Positions 55,935 to 64,000 of a stretch of DNA of 64,000 bases are shown here, one piece after another. How positions within the stretch are numbered: the first letter of the stretch is position 1; every line of letters starts with the position of its first letter. A model generated the notes under the pieces. The model ran no database searches and was not told where the DNA came from. It was given only the letters and a program-made list of their open reading frames with translations. Origin of the DNA: Vairimorpha ceranae (Eukaryota; Microsporidia; Nosematidae); contig NW_020169302.1 of the NCBI RefSeq assembly GCF_000988165.1, forward strand, positions 55,806 to 119,805. The letters are read 5' to 3'. Both the position numbers and the translations under genes were made by a program.

Positions 55935-57437
55935 ATGTTTTCCATTATCAATGTTATTTCTTATTTACCTAAAAAATCTTTGAAAACACAAAATATTGAA
56001 TTAGATATTTCTATGATAGGGTTTTATTCTCAGGCATTCGAACTTACAGTGAAGTTTCTTAAGGAACTTGTGCCTCAAGATAAAAATGCATTCAAACTTC
56101 TAAATGCATATTTTGAAATTGTCAAAAATCAGAGAGACAACATTTGTAAACTTAATACAGCCAGATTAAATTTTTTAGATGATTTAAGATTTGTAATTAT
56201 TTCACATTTAGAAAATAGCGCAAAAAAAGAACAAAAAGCATTGAAAAGATTTCATTCTATTCTTCACTTAATATCATTGTTAAACAATAATAAACTATCT
56301 TTATTTTATGTAGTTAATACATGGCTGAATTCTAATAGCAGAATAGATGATGATAATGAGATTGTACATGCCTTAAGGGGCAACATAGGAAACTTAATTA
56401 AACTTTATCCTAATTGTCGTGAAGCATTCGAAGAATTGACAAAAATTGAAGCGCATTATAGAAATTGTAAAATTTCTTCCTTGAAATATTCTTTGTTGAG
56501 GAAAGAATGGATACAAAATTATTATTACAGTCTTCCCTGTTCTTTACAAGATATATTTACTGGTAAAATTCAATACGATTTTCATTGGTCTGAAATTTTA
56601 TGCTTTAAGTTGGCATATGGAAGCTCAAAAAACTCCTTAAATGACGTTTTGAAAGAAATGAATGATCTAATTTCTTGTAAAGATGAAATATACTATATTT
56701 TAACAAATAACTACGATGAACTTATTAAATCATCATCGGGTTGGATCAAAATGATTTATTGTTTACTATATAACATAAGTAATAGGAGTGATATCTATGA
56801 TTCTATATTAGAACTGGGAAATAACTTGTTAAAACTTGATTGGCAAGTTGCACTGGATTATTTTTCATTTACTGCCTATTCAAATCATTTTTTTGATAAA
56901 ATTATCTTGAATCTAAATATGAATCCTGTTATTTTTGATTTTTTACAGAGATATGCTATAAGGAATAATTTTAATTCAGATGGACTAAACAAAACTTATG
57001 CAAATTGTCTTCTAAAACAAAGAAATTTTATAGATTACCTTAAATTTATTAATAATGAACATTTAGCAGATTTTGATGTGACTACAGATTTTTTGAATTT
57101 TATTTTTGAAAATTATAATGAAGTAAAAGAGCATTTTAATAATTCGTTTTTAAAAACTGAGCTAGGTTTATATTTAATCTTGTTAGATAAATTAATAAAT
57201 GGACATATTGAACTTTGGGAAGATGAAATAAGCGCATTTTTGCAGCATAAATATACATTTAATTATATTAGAAAAATATTAGATATTTTTATTGAATCTA
57301 AAAACATTTCTGAACTTGTTTTAATTAAGATTTTGGATTTTATATTGCATAAACATAAAGATCTTATATTGGATAATAAAGATACAAATATTTATAAAAT
57401 TAAATTAATAGAAAAACTGTATAAAAGATCAAAATAA
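55935..57437 (+). CDS. NUP85: Nucleoporin Nup85 (Nup84/107 complex), start uncertain
   Basis: An all-helical protein, about 500 residues. The C-terminal half fits the Nup85 ancestral-coatomer fold: SGWIKMIYCLLYNI, then LELGNNLLKLDWQVALDYFSF (the LWQVALDY-type signature), a helix with FDFLQRYAIRNNF and ANCLLKQRNFIDYLKFIN. Nup85 is a short arm of the Y-shaped pore scaffold. The frame is open from 55872 but its first ATG is 55935 (GCCTGCAAATG), with no clean CCC. A non-ATG start or missed 5' exon is possible. It ends eight bases from the convergent DAD2-like gene. KAP95 at 3.3 kb uses the same pore. Confidence 0.68.
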   Translation: MFSIINVISYLPKKSLKTQNIELDISMIGFYSQAFELTVKFLKELVPQDKNAFKLLNAYFEIVKNQRDNICKLNTARLNFLDDLRFVIISHLENSAKKEQKALKRFHSILHLISLLNNNKLSLFYVVNTWLNSNSRIDDDNEIVHALRGNIGNLIKLYPNCREAFEELTKIEAHYRNCKISSLKYSLLRKEWIQNYYYSLPCSLQDIFTGKIQYDFHWSEILCFKLAYGSSKNSLNDVLKEMNDLISCKDEIYYILTNNYDELIKSSSGWIKMIYCLLYNISNRSDIYDSILELGNNLLKLDWQVALDYFSFTAYSNHFFDKIILNLNMNPVIFDFLQRYAIRNNFNSDGLNKTYANCLLKQRNFIDYLKFINNEHLADFDVTTDFLNFIFENYNEVKEHFNNSFLKTELGLYLILLDKLINGHIELWEDEISAFLQHKYTFNYIRKILDIFIESKNISELVLIKILDFILHKHKDLILDNKDTNIYKIKLIEKLYKRSK

Positions 57438-57445
57438 GAAATGAT

Positions 57446-57640
57446 TTATTTGTTTAAAATTTCTTTAAATTCAGAGTACAAATTAAAAGTCTTATTTACA
57501 CGATCACTTATAGCTTCTCCATAAAACATTACATCTTCCAAATTACTTAAATTAGTTAATATTTCTTTTAATTGTTCATCTAGTAGCGCGGAAGCCTCAA
57601 CAAGATTTTTAAGTCTTTCTATTTTTTGATATCCTTCCAT
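57446..57640 (-). CDS. Small helical protein, probable DASH/Dam1 subunit Dad2
   Basis: 64 residues from ATG 57640 with ATACCCTTTT just upstream; the CCC lies three bases after the stop of YJU2. The pattern LKNLVEASALLDEQLKEILTNLSNLEDVM followed by AISDRVNKTFNLYSEF is like Dad2: leading helix, hinge, second helix with V-x-x-x-W/F-x-x-x-F. The size class also fits. The Dam1/DASH ring couples kinetochores to microtubules and binds Ndc80, which is encoded at 6.3 kb. Low sequence complexity keeps this tentative; Dad3/Dad4 or another small coiled coil could look alike. Confidence 0.5.
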   Translation of the reverse strand: MEGYQKIERLKNLVEASALLDEQLKEILTNLSNLEDVMFYGEAISDRVNKTFNLYSEFKEILNK

Positions 57641-57650
57641 AAAAGGGTAT

Positions 57651-58028
57651 TTATGTAGTTTTATTATATTTTTTATTCTTTTGTTCAATACTTAATAACA
57701 TTTTCATATCCTCTTTAATTTGTTCAATATTCTTTGAATTCTCAAGAAATTCATCTTTATTATTTTCAATAGAAGTAGAAATATTTATGCATCCTTTATC
57801 TGTTGAGTATTTACCATTCTTAGGATCAGTTTTTATTGACAGAATACTTGAACAATTGGTGCATTTAAAAATAAATCGATAAGTTTTGATGCCATAATAC
57901 TTTTCTTCTAAAATTTCTTCTTGTTTAGTATTAAATCTTTTATTTTTGCCAATATATTCATTACAACTCAAGCATTTAATCATAAATGGAAGACAAAAAC
58001 GAGTAACACTTCTTTTATTTTTTAACAT
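57651..58028 (-). CDS. YJU2: Splicing factor Yju2/Cwc16 (CCDC94 family), N-terminally shortened
   Basis: 125 residues. It carries the Yju2 zinc-binding core: RFCLPFMIKCLSCNEYIGK with C19/C22, then TYRFIFKCTNCSSILSIKTD with C56/C59, NGKYSTDKG and a coiled tail. The conserved N-terminal part of the family (RKVLNKYYPPDFDP) is absent, and I could not find it upstream on this strand. Yju2 promotes the first splicing step near the branch site, where that missing N-terminus acts. Its presence with U6 at 59.5 kb shows that a spliceosome is kept. The ATG at 58028 follows ATCCTTTTTTAG. Confidence 0.85.
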   Translation of the reverse strand: MLKNKRSVTRFCLPFMIKCLSCNEYIGKNKRFNTKQEEILEEKYYGIKTYRFIFKCTNCSSILSIKTDPKNGKYSTDKGCINISTSIENNKDEFLENSKNIEQIKEDMKMLLSIEQKNKKYNKTT

Positions 58029-58415
58029 CTAAAAAAGGATTAATTATTTTTAAATATTTAAAAAAAAATGTATGCGGTAAATTATTGAAACTACAAGAAA
58101 TATATAACGTTAATTAACCAACAATAACTAATCTTTATACAAAATATATTGTTTAAAGTTTTTGTTGAGGGTAGACTTTTTGATTATGTCATTGGCCAAT
58201 GTTAGTGTCTCACACAGAAAAACTTTACATCCAAGACATATATATAAATGTGAAAAAATTACTACAAATGCCTATATAAAGAAATTTTTAGTCAATAAAA
58301 ATGGTTCAATGAAAGTAACAAAAACGTTTCGATTAATAACGTTATTTTTTAATAAAATAGTAAACACACAAATTTTTAATAAAAAATACAACGCATTTAA
58401 AGAATTTTTTTATTT
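58029..58415. other. 387-base intergenic region
   Basis: AT-rich. A plus-strand frame of 77 codons from ATG 58186 (starts MSLANVSVSH, Lys-rich) overlaps the 3' end of the zinc-finger gene and has no start signal. I treat it as chance. No RNA gene is seen. Confidence 0.45.
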
Positions 58416-59276
58416 TTAATCTAAATCTTTATTTGTTCCATAATAGTTTTGAAAGGTAAGACTTTGTGATTTTGTGGATACGTTGTGAATTTTTGAATGT
58501 TGCGCAAGATTGTCGCTTCTAGAAAAGGTTTTTAAACATCCCGGGTATTTACATTTATAAGGCCTTTCCCCCGTATGCATTTTATTATGGCGTTTTAAAT
58601 GCTCAAATCTCTTAAATGCTCTTTTACACTCAGGATATTCGCAAATAAAAGGTCTATCTTTTATATCAACTTGCCTAGATCTACTTCGCCCTCTGCCAAA
58701 TGCTTTCTTAGGCAGTTCGAAAGTATTATGACAAGGTTGATTTGGGATATCTAAAAAGTTATTGGCTGTATATATGTTATTTAATGTATTCGCAAAATCT
58801 GAAGACGACCATGACTGCTCAAATGGAAACTCATTATTTAAATTTAAAGAGTTACTTTTATTTTGTGAAATGTCAATTTTCTCAAAAATCGATTCATCTT
58901 CGATCTTAGAAAGGTCTTCATATTTTTTCCTTAAAAGATCAAAAATACTATCAGTTAATTGGTCTATTCTACATAATTCTAATTCATTTGTTTTATTTCC
59001 AGAAGTTGTATCTTCTATTTTACAAATACTAACCATTTCTAGAAAAAATTCAAATAAAGTTTCATTTTTTGGTATTTTAGCATAAATATAAAGTATCTCC
59101 TGAAACGTTGACACAGAAATATAGTAAAAACCTTGAATATTGTATATTTTTATACGGCTTTTAAAATCTTCCAATTCTACTTCATTAATGTATAGTTCAG
59201 GATCTAGTTGATGTTTCAGATTATTAAACAATCCTTCTAAAGAAAAATTTATCCGTTTCATATTGTGATCGATCAT
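58416..59276 (-). CDS. C2H2 zinc-finger transcription factor
   Basis: 286 residues. Two tandem C2H2 fingers near the C-terminus (about 208-265): [19 protein letters not shown] and [20 protein letters not shown], joined by the HTGERPYK linker. The RFEHLKRH / RSDNLAQH contact residues are those of fungal factors of the Ste12-associated, FlbC and Msn2-like types. A basic Arg/Ser run (GRGRSRSR) lies just before the fingers, a likely nuclear signal. The acidic, Ser/Asn-rich N-terminal 190 residues may activate transcription. A second ATG lies five codons in. No CCC. Confidence 0.9.
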   Translation of the reverse strand: MIDHNMKRINFSLEGLFNNLKHQLDPELYINEVELEDFKSRIKIYNIQGFYYISVSTFQEILYIYAKIPKNETLFEFFLEMVSICKIEDTTSGNKTNELELCRIDQLTDSIFDLLRKKYEDLSKIEDESIFEKIDISQNKSNSLNLNNEFPFEQSWSSSDFANTLNNIYTANNFLDIPNQPCHNTFELPKKAFGRGRSRSRQVDIKDRPFICEYPECKRAFKRFEHLKRHNKMHTGERPYKCKYPGCLKTFSRSDNLAQHSKIHNVSTKSQSLTFQNYYGTNKDLD

Positions 59277-59502
59277 TCGTTTTTCTTTATAAAATTACAG
59301 AAATTTATGCACAAATAAGAAACTGTAGTGATTATCATTTTTAAAAAATATTTTTTTAACAAATCAAAAATTTAGTCAAATTCTCCTTTAGCATAACTTT
59401 AAACAAAATTGATAGGTAAGAGAGAATTAAAGCTAAAATGCTCATACCAATGCATTGATAAAAATTATTAAAATATTTTTTATTTAAAAAAAATCAAATT
59501 TA

Positions 59503-59620
59503 GGGGTTATGCTATTGGCATCATAAATTTTCCAAAAACACTGAGAAGATTAGCATGACCCCTGCGCAAGGACGGCATGTATATTTTGGGAGCTTACACC
59601 AGAAGTAGTTCTGGTTTTTT
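59503..59620 (+). ncRNA. U6 spliceosomal snRNA
   Basis: The core ACTGAGAAGATTAGCATGACCCCTGCGCAAGGACGGC (written in parts: ACTGAGA box; AGATTAGC with the AGC triad; CCCCTGCGCAAGGA stem-loop) is U6. A 5' stem-loop ATGC-TATTG-GCAT lies about 30 bases before it. A 3' hairpin CCAGAA-GTAG-TTCTGG (59599-59614) is followed by T6, a Pol III stop. The third base of the ACAGAGA box is T instead of A. The ends are estimates from human U6 spacing; length about 118. The flanking genes point away from it or follow it. Confidence 0.9.
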
Positions 59621-59755
59621 ATTTTAATTTTTTTATATAAAAACATTTGCTATTTGTTTCACACTTTTTAATAGTTCAAATCTAAAAACTATATTTTTTT
59701 AAATTTGCAGCGAATAAATTTTAAACACTTTAACGTTTTATTTTTATCCCTAATT

Positions 59756-61441
59756 ATGTTTTTAGATAAAATTTTAGAAGATGTTGTTGAAGAAATAGAA
59801 AAATTAAAGATTCTAACTAAAGAACAAATTAGAACATGTTTAACAATTACTAATGTTTCAGGGAAACCTCATTGTACTTTATTTTTACCTAAATTAGAAT
59901 TACAAAATTTAGATATAAATGATTTATATAGTCACTTTAAGACAGCAAAGTTTTTGCTAATTAAAGATTTTACTACTTTTAAGTCATCAATATCTTTTAA
60001 TATCAATTTAATTCCATACAGTTACGAAATTTTAACAACCATTTTAGAAAAAGGAGAAGACTTTGGTAGGAATAATATAGGAAATGGTGAAACTGTTGTA
60101 ATTGATTACAGTAGTCCAAATATTGCGAAAATCTTTCATATGGGACACTTTCGAACTACAATTTTAGGAAATTTTGTAAAAAAAATTCATGCATTTTGTG
60201 GTTACAAGGCTGTTGGTATTAATTATCTCGGTGACTGGGGTAAACAATTTGGTCTTGTATTACTCGGATCACAAAGATTTAGTAACCCCGAGGAACTAAA
60301 AACAGATCCGATTAAATATTTATTTAATGTCTATGTTCAAATAAGTCAGGCCAAAGCTACAGATCCTAGTGTTGACGTGGAGGCTAAAAAAATATTTGAA
60401 AAAATGGAGAAGGGTACTGATAGCTCTTTGTTAGACAAATGGTCGCATTTCCGAGAATTAAGCATTAACAAATACAAAGAGTTATACAGCAAATTGGGTG
60501 TTGAATTTGAAGAATATTCTGGAGAAAGTTTTTATGAAAAAACTTGCCAAGATGATATTAAAAAATGCAATTTTTTAATTAAAAATTCGGATGGGTCAGT
60601 TTGTCTTGATTTAGGCAAAGAAAAAAATCCTTTAGTTATAAAATCGGATGGTACATCTCTTTATCTAACTAGAGATTTTTCTGCTGCTAAAGATCGAATT
60701 GCTCGTTATAACCCCAAAAAATTAATTTATGTTGTTTCAAGCGAACAGAAAGAACATTTTGAAGATTTATTTGCTACTTTACGTAAAGCGGAGATTTTTG
60801 ATAATTTAGAACATGTACAATATGGAATGGTTAGTGGAATGTCTACACGTAAAGGTACAGTTAAATTTTTAGAAGACATAATTGATATAGCAACAGATGT
60901 GATGATGAAACAGATTGATGCTAATCCTGAAAAAAAGGCACAAATTAAAGATGTATCTGCTACTGCTCTAAATCTGGCTGTATCAACGCTAATTATTATG
61001 GATTTCTCAGCCAAAAGAATTAAAGGGTATAAGTTTGATGTCGAAAAAAGAGCAATGAATACTAAAGGAACAGGCATTTACATTCAATATGCACATTGTA
61101 GATTGAAAAGTATTGAAGATATGAATAAGGATATTGATTTGAATAAGGATATTAAGATTGATAGTAAATGTTTAGAACAAGAAGAAATTTTAAATCTTCT
61201 GTATCAGTTTATTTGGTTCGAAAAAGTTGTTATAAGCAGCTTTAAAGACAATGAGCCTAATAAGCTTTTTACATATGTATCGAATTTGTGTTGGCTTACT
61301 AACTCATATAATAGTTCGTTAAAAGTAAAAGGAGAAGAACCTTCTGTAGCCAAAACTAGATTACAAGTTTTAAAATGTGCTCGTTTAATTATTGGGACTA
61401 CACTAAAATTATTTGGCCTTACTCCTCTAAACAAAATGTAA
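59756..61441 (+). CDS. Arginyl-tRNA synthetase
   Basis: 561 residues from ATG 59756, five bases after CCC (59748-59750). The class I signature is SSPNIAKIFHMGHFRTT with HMGH at 128-131. Then come the ArgRS-specific INYLGDWGKQFG, the YLTRDFSAAKDR region, and GMVSGMSTRKGTVKFLEDII in the place of KMSKS. The DALR-type anticodon-binding helices end the protein. The N-terminal additional domain is short. It charges tRNA-Arg in the cytosol. The U6 gene lies just upstream. Confidence 0.96.
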   Translation: MFLDKILEDVVEEIEKLKILTKEQIRTCLTITNVSGKPHCTLFLPKLELQNLDINDLYSHFKTAKFLLIKDFTTFKSSISFNINLIPYSYEILTTILEKGEDFGRNNIGNGETVVIDYSSPNIAKIFHMGHFRTTILGNFVKKIHAFCGYKAVGINYLGDWGKQFGLVLLGSQRFSNPEELKTDPIKYLFNVYVQISQAKATDPSVDVEAKKIFEKMEKGTDSSLLDKWSHFRELSINKYKELYSKLGVEFEEYSGESFYEKTCQDDIKKCNFLIKNSDGSVCLDLGKEKNPLVIKSDGTSLYLTRDFSAAKDRIARYNPKKLIYVVSSEQKEHFEDLFATLRKAEIFDNLEHVQYGMVSGMSTRKGTVKFLEDIIDIATDVMMKQIDANPEKKAQIKDVSATALNLAVSTLIIMDFSAKRIKGYKFDVEKRAMNTKGTGIYIQYAHCRLKSIEDMNKDIDLNKDIKIDSKCLEQEEILNLLYQFIWFEKVVISSFKDNEPNKLFTYVSNLCWLTNSYNSSLKVKGEEPSVAKTRLQVLKCARLIIGTTLKLFGLTPLNKM

Positions 61442-62063
61442 AAAAATTAGAATAAATTTTTTTATTTTTACTTTGATACTTTATTCGTTTAGACCTTATA
61501 GTAACATTTTAATGACTAAACAAATAATATCTTACTGTCTTTTTTACGTTGGAAAGTAAAAGGTTCGAAAGCACAAATTATTGGAAAAAGTTTTAATTGT
61601 TTTGCGTAAACAAGTATATTCTTTTTGTCTAACTAAACATATTAAATCATTCTTTTTTGTACTTAGTTTTAATAGTCACTTTATAAACTATGATATTAAA
61701 AACAATTGACAGCTAGTTAAATCAAAAAAATTTTTGTTTAACATAAACATTGATACTATTTTGTAAACCTTTAACTGTAGCTCCTTTCAAATATTACATA
61801 CACTACAAAATAAAAATCATTTGTAAAAATAGATAAAATTTTTGATATATTTTAAATATTAAGAGAACTTCTAATTTTTTATGCTAGAAGACAAGAGAAA
61901 TATTAAAAAAAACAAAACATTATATTTAAGTCATGTGAAAAAGTTTAAAACGACAAATAACAATAAAACTTAATTTTCTAAATATTCAATTTTGTATCTT
62001 TTTACTTTATACTGGTGCATGCCTAAATGTATCTTAAATTTTTGAACTGTAAATATTCATCCC
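61442..62063. other. 622-base intergenic region ArgRS/TIP20
   Basis: AT-rich. A GGTTCGAAA at about 61561 resembles a tRNA T-loop, but no cloverleaf can be drawn around it. CCC at 62061-62063 directly precedes the next ATG. Nothing else is seen. Confidence 0.5.
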
Positions 62064-63710
62064 ATGGAAAACTTAGCTAAACAAAAAGAGCAGATTGAAA
62101 GAGAACTTAAAGAATATAAAGAAAACTACAACACATTAATTAATATTGAAAATGAAGCCAAAGAAAGGCTAGAAGCACTAAAATGTAACAAATATTATTT
62201 ATCTGATCAATATGAAGCACTAAAGGAAAAACTTAAACAGAAGAAAGCTTTATTTGTTAAATTAAAATCATTAATAAAAGAATATAAACAGCATAAATAC
62301 AAGGACATAGAAGAAATTTATAAAACCAAGTACAATAATATTATTGAAAATATAAATTCTTTACATTGGAATTTTAATTTACAAATTTTTTCTTCATTTG
62401 AAAGTTTAAATGGATTGTTGAAAGAAGCAGAATCTTTTAAAAATTTAAAGAATGAAATTAAGTTATTGCAACATCGTAAAAATGAACATTTAAAAGCACT
62501 TCTAATTGAAGAAATATCTAAAACTAGGGATATACATAATATGATTTATTTAATTAAGTTTGTACAAAAATATGAAATATTTTTTAATGAGAAATTATTT
62601 TTGACATGCATGAAAAAATTTATCTCACAAAGATATAAATATCATTTTTTAAGTGATAGTGAGACAAATAGGCTTGATAAAGCTGAATGGATTTTTAATT
62701 TTTTGGATAAAAAACTTAAAGAAGTTTGTAAATTTCTGACGATATACAATACATCTGAGAATAAAGTTGAACCTGTGGAGTACCAGGATTTTTTAGAAAA
62801 TATTATTAAAACTATTATTAAGTTGATTAATAAGCGAATTAAAGAAATAGAAGAAATAGACAGCAAACAAAAGAGAAATTTAATTCTAAATTTTAATTAT
62901 TTTTTAAGCTTATTTATTAATAAGATAGCTAAAGAATATAATGTAAATCTTGAAACTTATTTTTCTTCTTTTGAAAATGAAATAGTGAACCAAGAAAAAA
63001 AGAATATTTTATTTAAAGTTCAGGATATTCACAAACATGATTATACTAGTTGGTTCAGTGAATACGAAGAAGTATTTAAGGAAATTTTAGATCTTAACAA
63101 AAAACAAGTAAAAGTTGATGTAAATTTCTTTATAGATCATATTTTAGATTTTAACTTGGTATTTATCGACAGTATGAGATATATTAATAGGAAAGAAATA
63201 CACGTATTATTATACATATTTAATATGTTTGAAACTTTTAAAGAGACGGTACAGTTTTTACTTGAAGAGTTTTATCAGGAAAATGGTATTGATACAGAAG
63301 ATAAGATTGACGAGATTTTAATAAAAATTTCTAAATTTAATTTGGAAAACTTTAAATTAATTAAGACATTGTTTGAGAACGATATAAATAATATAATCAA
63401 TCTAAAGTTTTATTTTATAAATGATTTATATAAGATCTTTGAGGATTATAAAATTTGCAAAGGATTTAATAAATTAAAAGATCTTGCTTCAAATATGATC
63501 GATAAGTATTTATTTAATACATTGGCACATAAGCCCTTAGACAGACAGGAATATTCAAATTATTTAAATTTGTTTAAAAAATTGAAAGAATATTTTGATG
63601 TTAAAAAATGGGATAGTAGGGAATGTATGAAATGTATTAAAGGGATTTTTGAAAATAAAAATGTAGACAACAAATTTTCAAAATTTATACGTGATTTATA
63701 TTTACAATAA
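62064..63710 (+). CDS. TIP20: Vesicle-tethering protein, Tip20/RINT-1 family
   Basis: 548 residues. The N-terminal coiled coil is at about 1-75. The diagnostic block is YHFLSDSETNRLDKAEWIF (193-211), the family pattern YHF-x-x-x-x-x-TNRLDKPEW. HDYTSWFSEYEEVFKEIL and further CATCHR-type helices follow. Tip20 (RINT-1 in animals) is a Dsl1-complex subunit that receives COPI vesicles at the ER. Yeast Tip20 is 701 residues. CCC directly precedes the ATG. In RINT-1 a second role in cell-cycle checkpoint is known; nothing here speaks to it. Confidence 0.75.
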   Translation: MENLAKQKEQIERELKEYKENYNTLINIENEAKERLEALKCNKYYLSDQYEALKEKLKQKKALFVKLKSLIKEYKQHKYKDIEEIYKTKYNNIIENINSLHWNFNLQIFSSFESLNGLLKEAESFKNLKNEIKLLQHRKNEHLKALLIEEISKTRDIHNMIYLIKFVQKYEIFFNEKLFLTCMKKFISQRYKYHFLSDSETNRLDKAEWIFNFLDKKLKEVCKFLTIYNTSENKVEPVEYQDFLENIIKTIIKLINKRIKEIEEIDSKQKRNLILNFNYFLSLFINKIAKEYNVNLETYFSSFENEIVNQEKKNILFKVQDIHKHDYTSWFSEYEEVFKEILDLNKKQVKVDVNFFIDHILDFNLVFIDSMRYINRKEIHVLLYIFNMFETFKETVQFLLEEFYQENGIDTEDKIDEILIKISKFNLENFKLIKTLFENDINNIINLKFYFINDLYKIFEDYKICKGFNKLKDLASNMIDKYLFNTLAHKPLDRQEYSNYLNLFKKLKEYFDVKKWDSRECMKCIKGIFENKNVDNKFSKFIRDLYLQ

Positions 63711-63950
63711 AAGCTATATGTAGTTATTTATATTTTTTTACAATAAATTGCTTTTATGAAGTTTAATGTATTCGCTGATAATTTGTATAAAATATAACTT
63801 TTAGGGTTTCATTTTACACACAAAAAGATTAGACAACTAATATTTTACAAAAAATAATAAAGTCTTCTTTGATGTATCATTTAACAAGATAACTTTGATA
63901 TTAAATATTTATAATATGTTATATTCTATTATTTTATTAAACCCTAATTT

Positions 63951-64000
63951 ATGTTAAGCACTAATATGGGGGCGATACTAAAAACTGAGCTGTCAAGCGA
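63951..64000 (+). CDS. Start of a further gene, cut by the window edge
   Basis: ATG 63951 follows AACCCTAATTT (CCC at 63942-63944), the normal start signal. Sixteen codons are visible (MLSTNMGAILKTELSS) and stay open to the edge. The product cannot be named from this. Confidence 0.6.
   Translation, partial: MLSTNMGAILKTELSS

Noticed and set aside
58186..58419. 77-codon basic frame on the plus strand
   Set aside because: No start signal, overlaps the end of the zinc-finger gene, AT-driven Lys/Asn/Phe composition.
61555..61590. GGTTCGAAA resembling a tRNA T-loop
   Set aside because: No acceptor, D or anticodon stem can be drawn around it.
1..64000. Search for transposons, CRISPR arrays, phage genes, LTRs and viral genes
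   Set aside because: No transposase, integrase or reverse transcriptase motif and no regular repeat array was seen; all large frames fit eukaryotic cellular genes or unknowns.

Overview
The window is a stretch of a microsporidian nuclear genome. It is very AT-rich (about three quarters A+T by eye) and shows no convincing introns in its protein genes. It encodes shortened versions of core eukaryotic proteins. Most genes carry a C-rich signal (CCC to CCCCC) 0-13 bases before the ATG, a known microsporidian start-proximal element; I used it to choose many starts. Gene order resembles a Nosema/Vairimorpha-type genome more than a very compact Encephalitozoon one, but I cannot name the species.

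Layout. 1-9.2 kb: 5'-truncated formin with a PTEN/C2-like N-terminus, importin beta, a small unknown gene, NDC80, an rRNA m5C methyltransferase. 9.2-18 kb: intron-containing tRNA-Tyr, a Sec6-like protein, APC1, RAD14/XPA, UFD1, a Bet1-like SNARE, CK2 beta. 18-34 kb: DNA polymerase epsilon, a RhoGEF, ORC2, an acyltransferase, RPT5, an Exo70-like protein, SKI2, RAD10/ERCC1. 34-45.9 kb: RRP4, an INTS11-type endonuclease, an MscS-type channel, an unknown 562-residue protein, then a tight minus-strand run (PP2A-like phosphatase, eL42, CIA2, RAD6-type E2) and an MFS transporter. 45.9-64 kb: ITFG1/TIP homologue, GCN5, PAP2 phosphatase, proteasome beta1, GlnRS, NUP85, a DAD2-like protein, YJU2, a C2H2 factor, U6 snRNA, ArgRS, a Tip20/RINT-1 homologue and the first codons of one more gene.

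Functional themes are cell division (APC1, NDC80, DAD2-like, ORC2, Pol epsilon), proteolysis (UFD1, RPT5, beta1, RAD6), excision repair (RAD14, RAD10), RNA decay and processing (SKI2, RRP4, INTS11, YJU2, U6), vesicle tethering and fusion (Sec6-like, Exo70-like, Tip20/RINT-1, SNARE) and actin control (formin, RhoGEF).

The most unusual observation is the DNA polymerase epsilon gene. It is an intact 1,758-codon frame, but its key exonuclease and polymerase residues are replaced (FDIET to FSIIT; motif C DTD to NSE; motif B Lys to Glu), while the C-terminal half and both cysteine clusters remain. It reads as a catalytically dead, structural-only Pol2. Other points worth a second look are a U6 with ACUGAGA in place of ACAGAGA, an 11-nt tRNA intron, a perfect 15-bp inverted repeat, a GC-rich island at 39.0 kb and a chain of hairpins at 50.1-50.3 kb.
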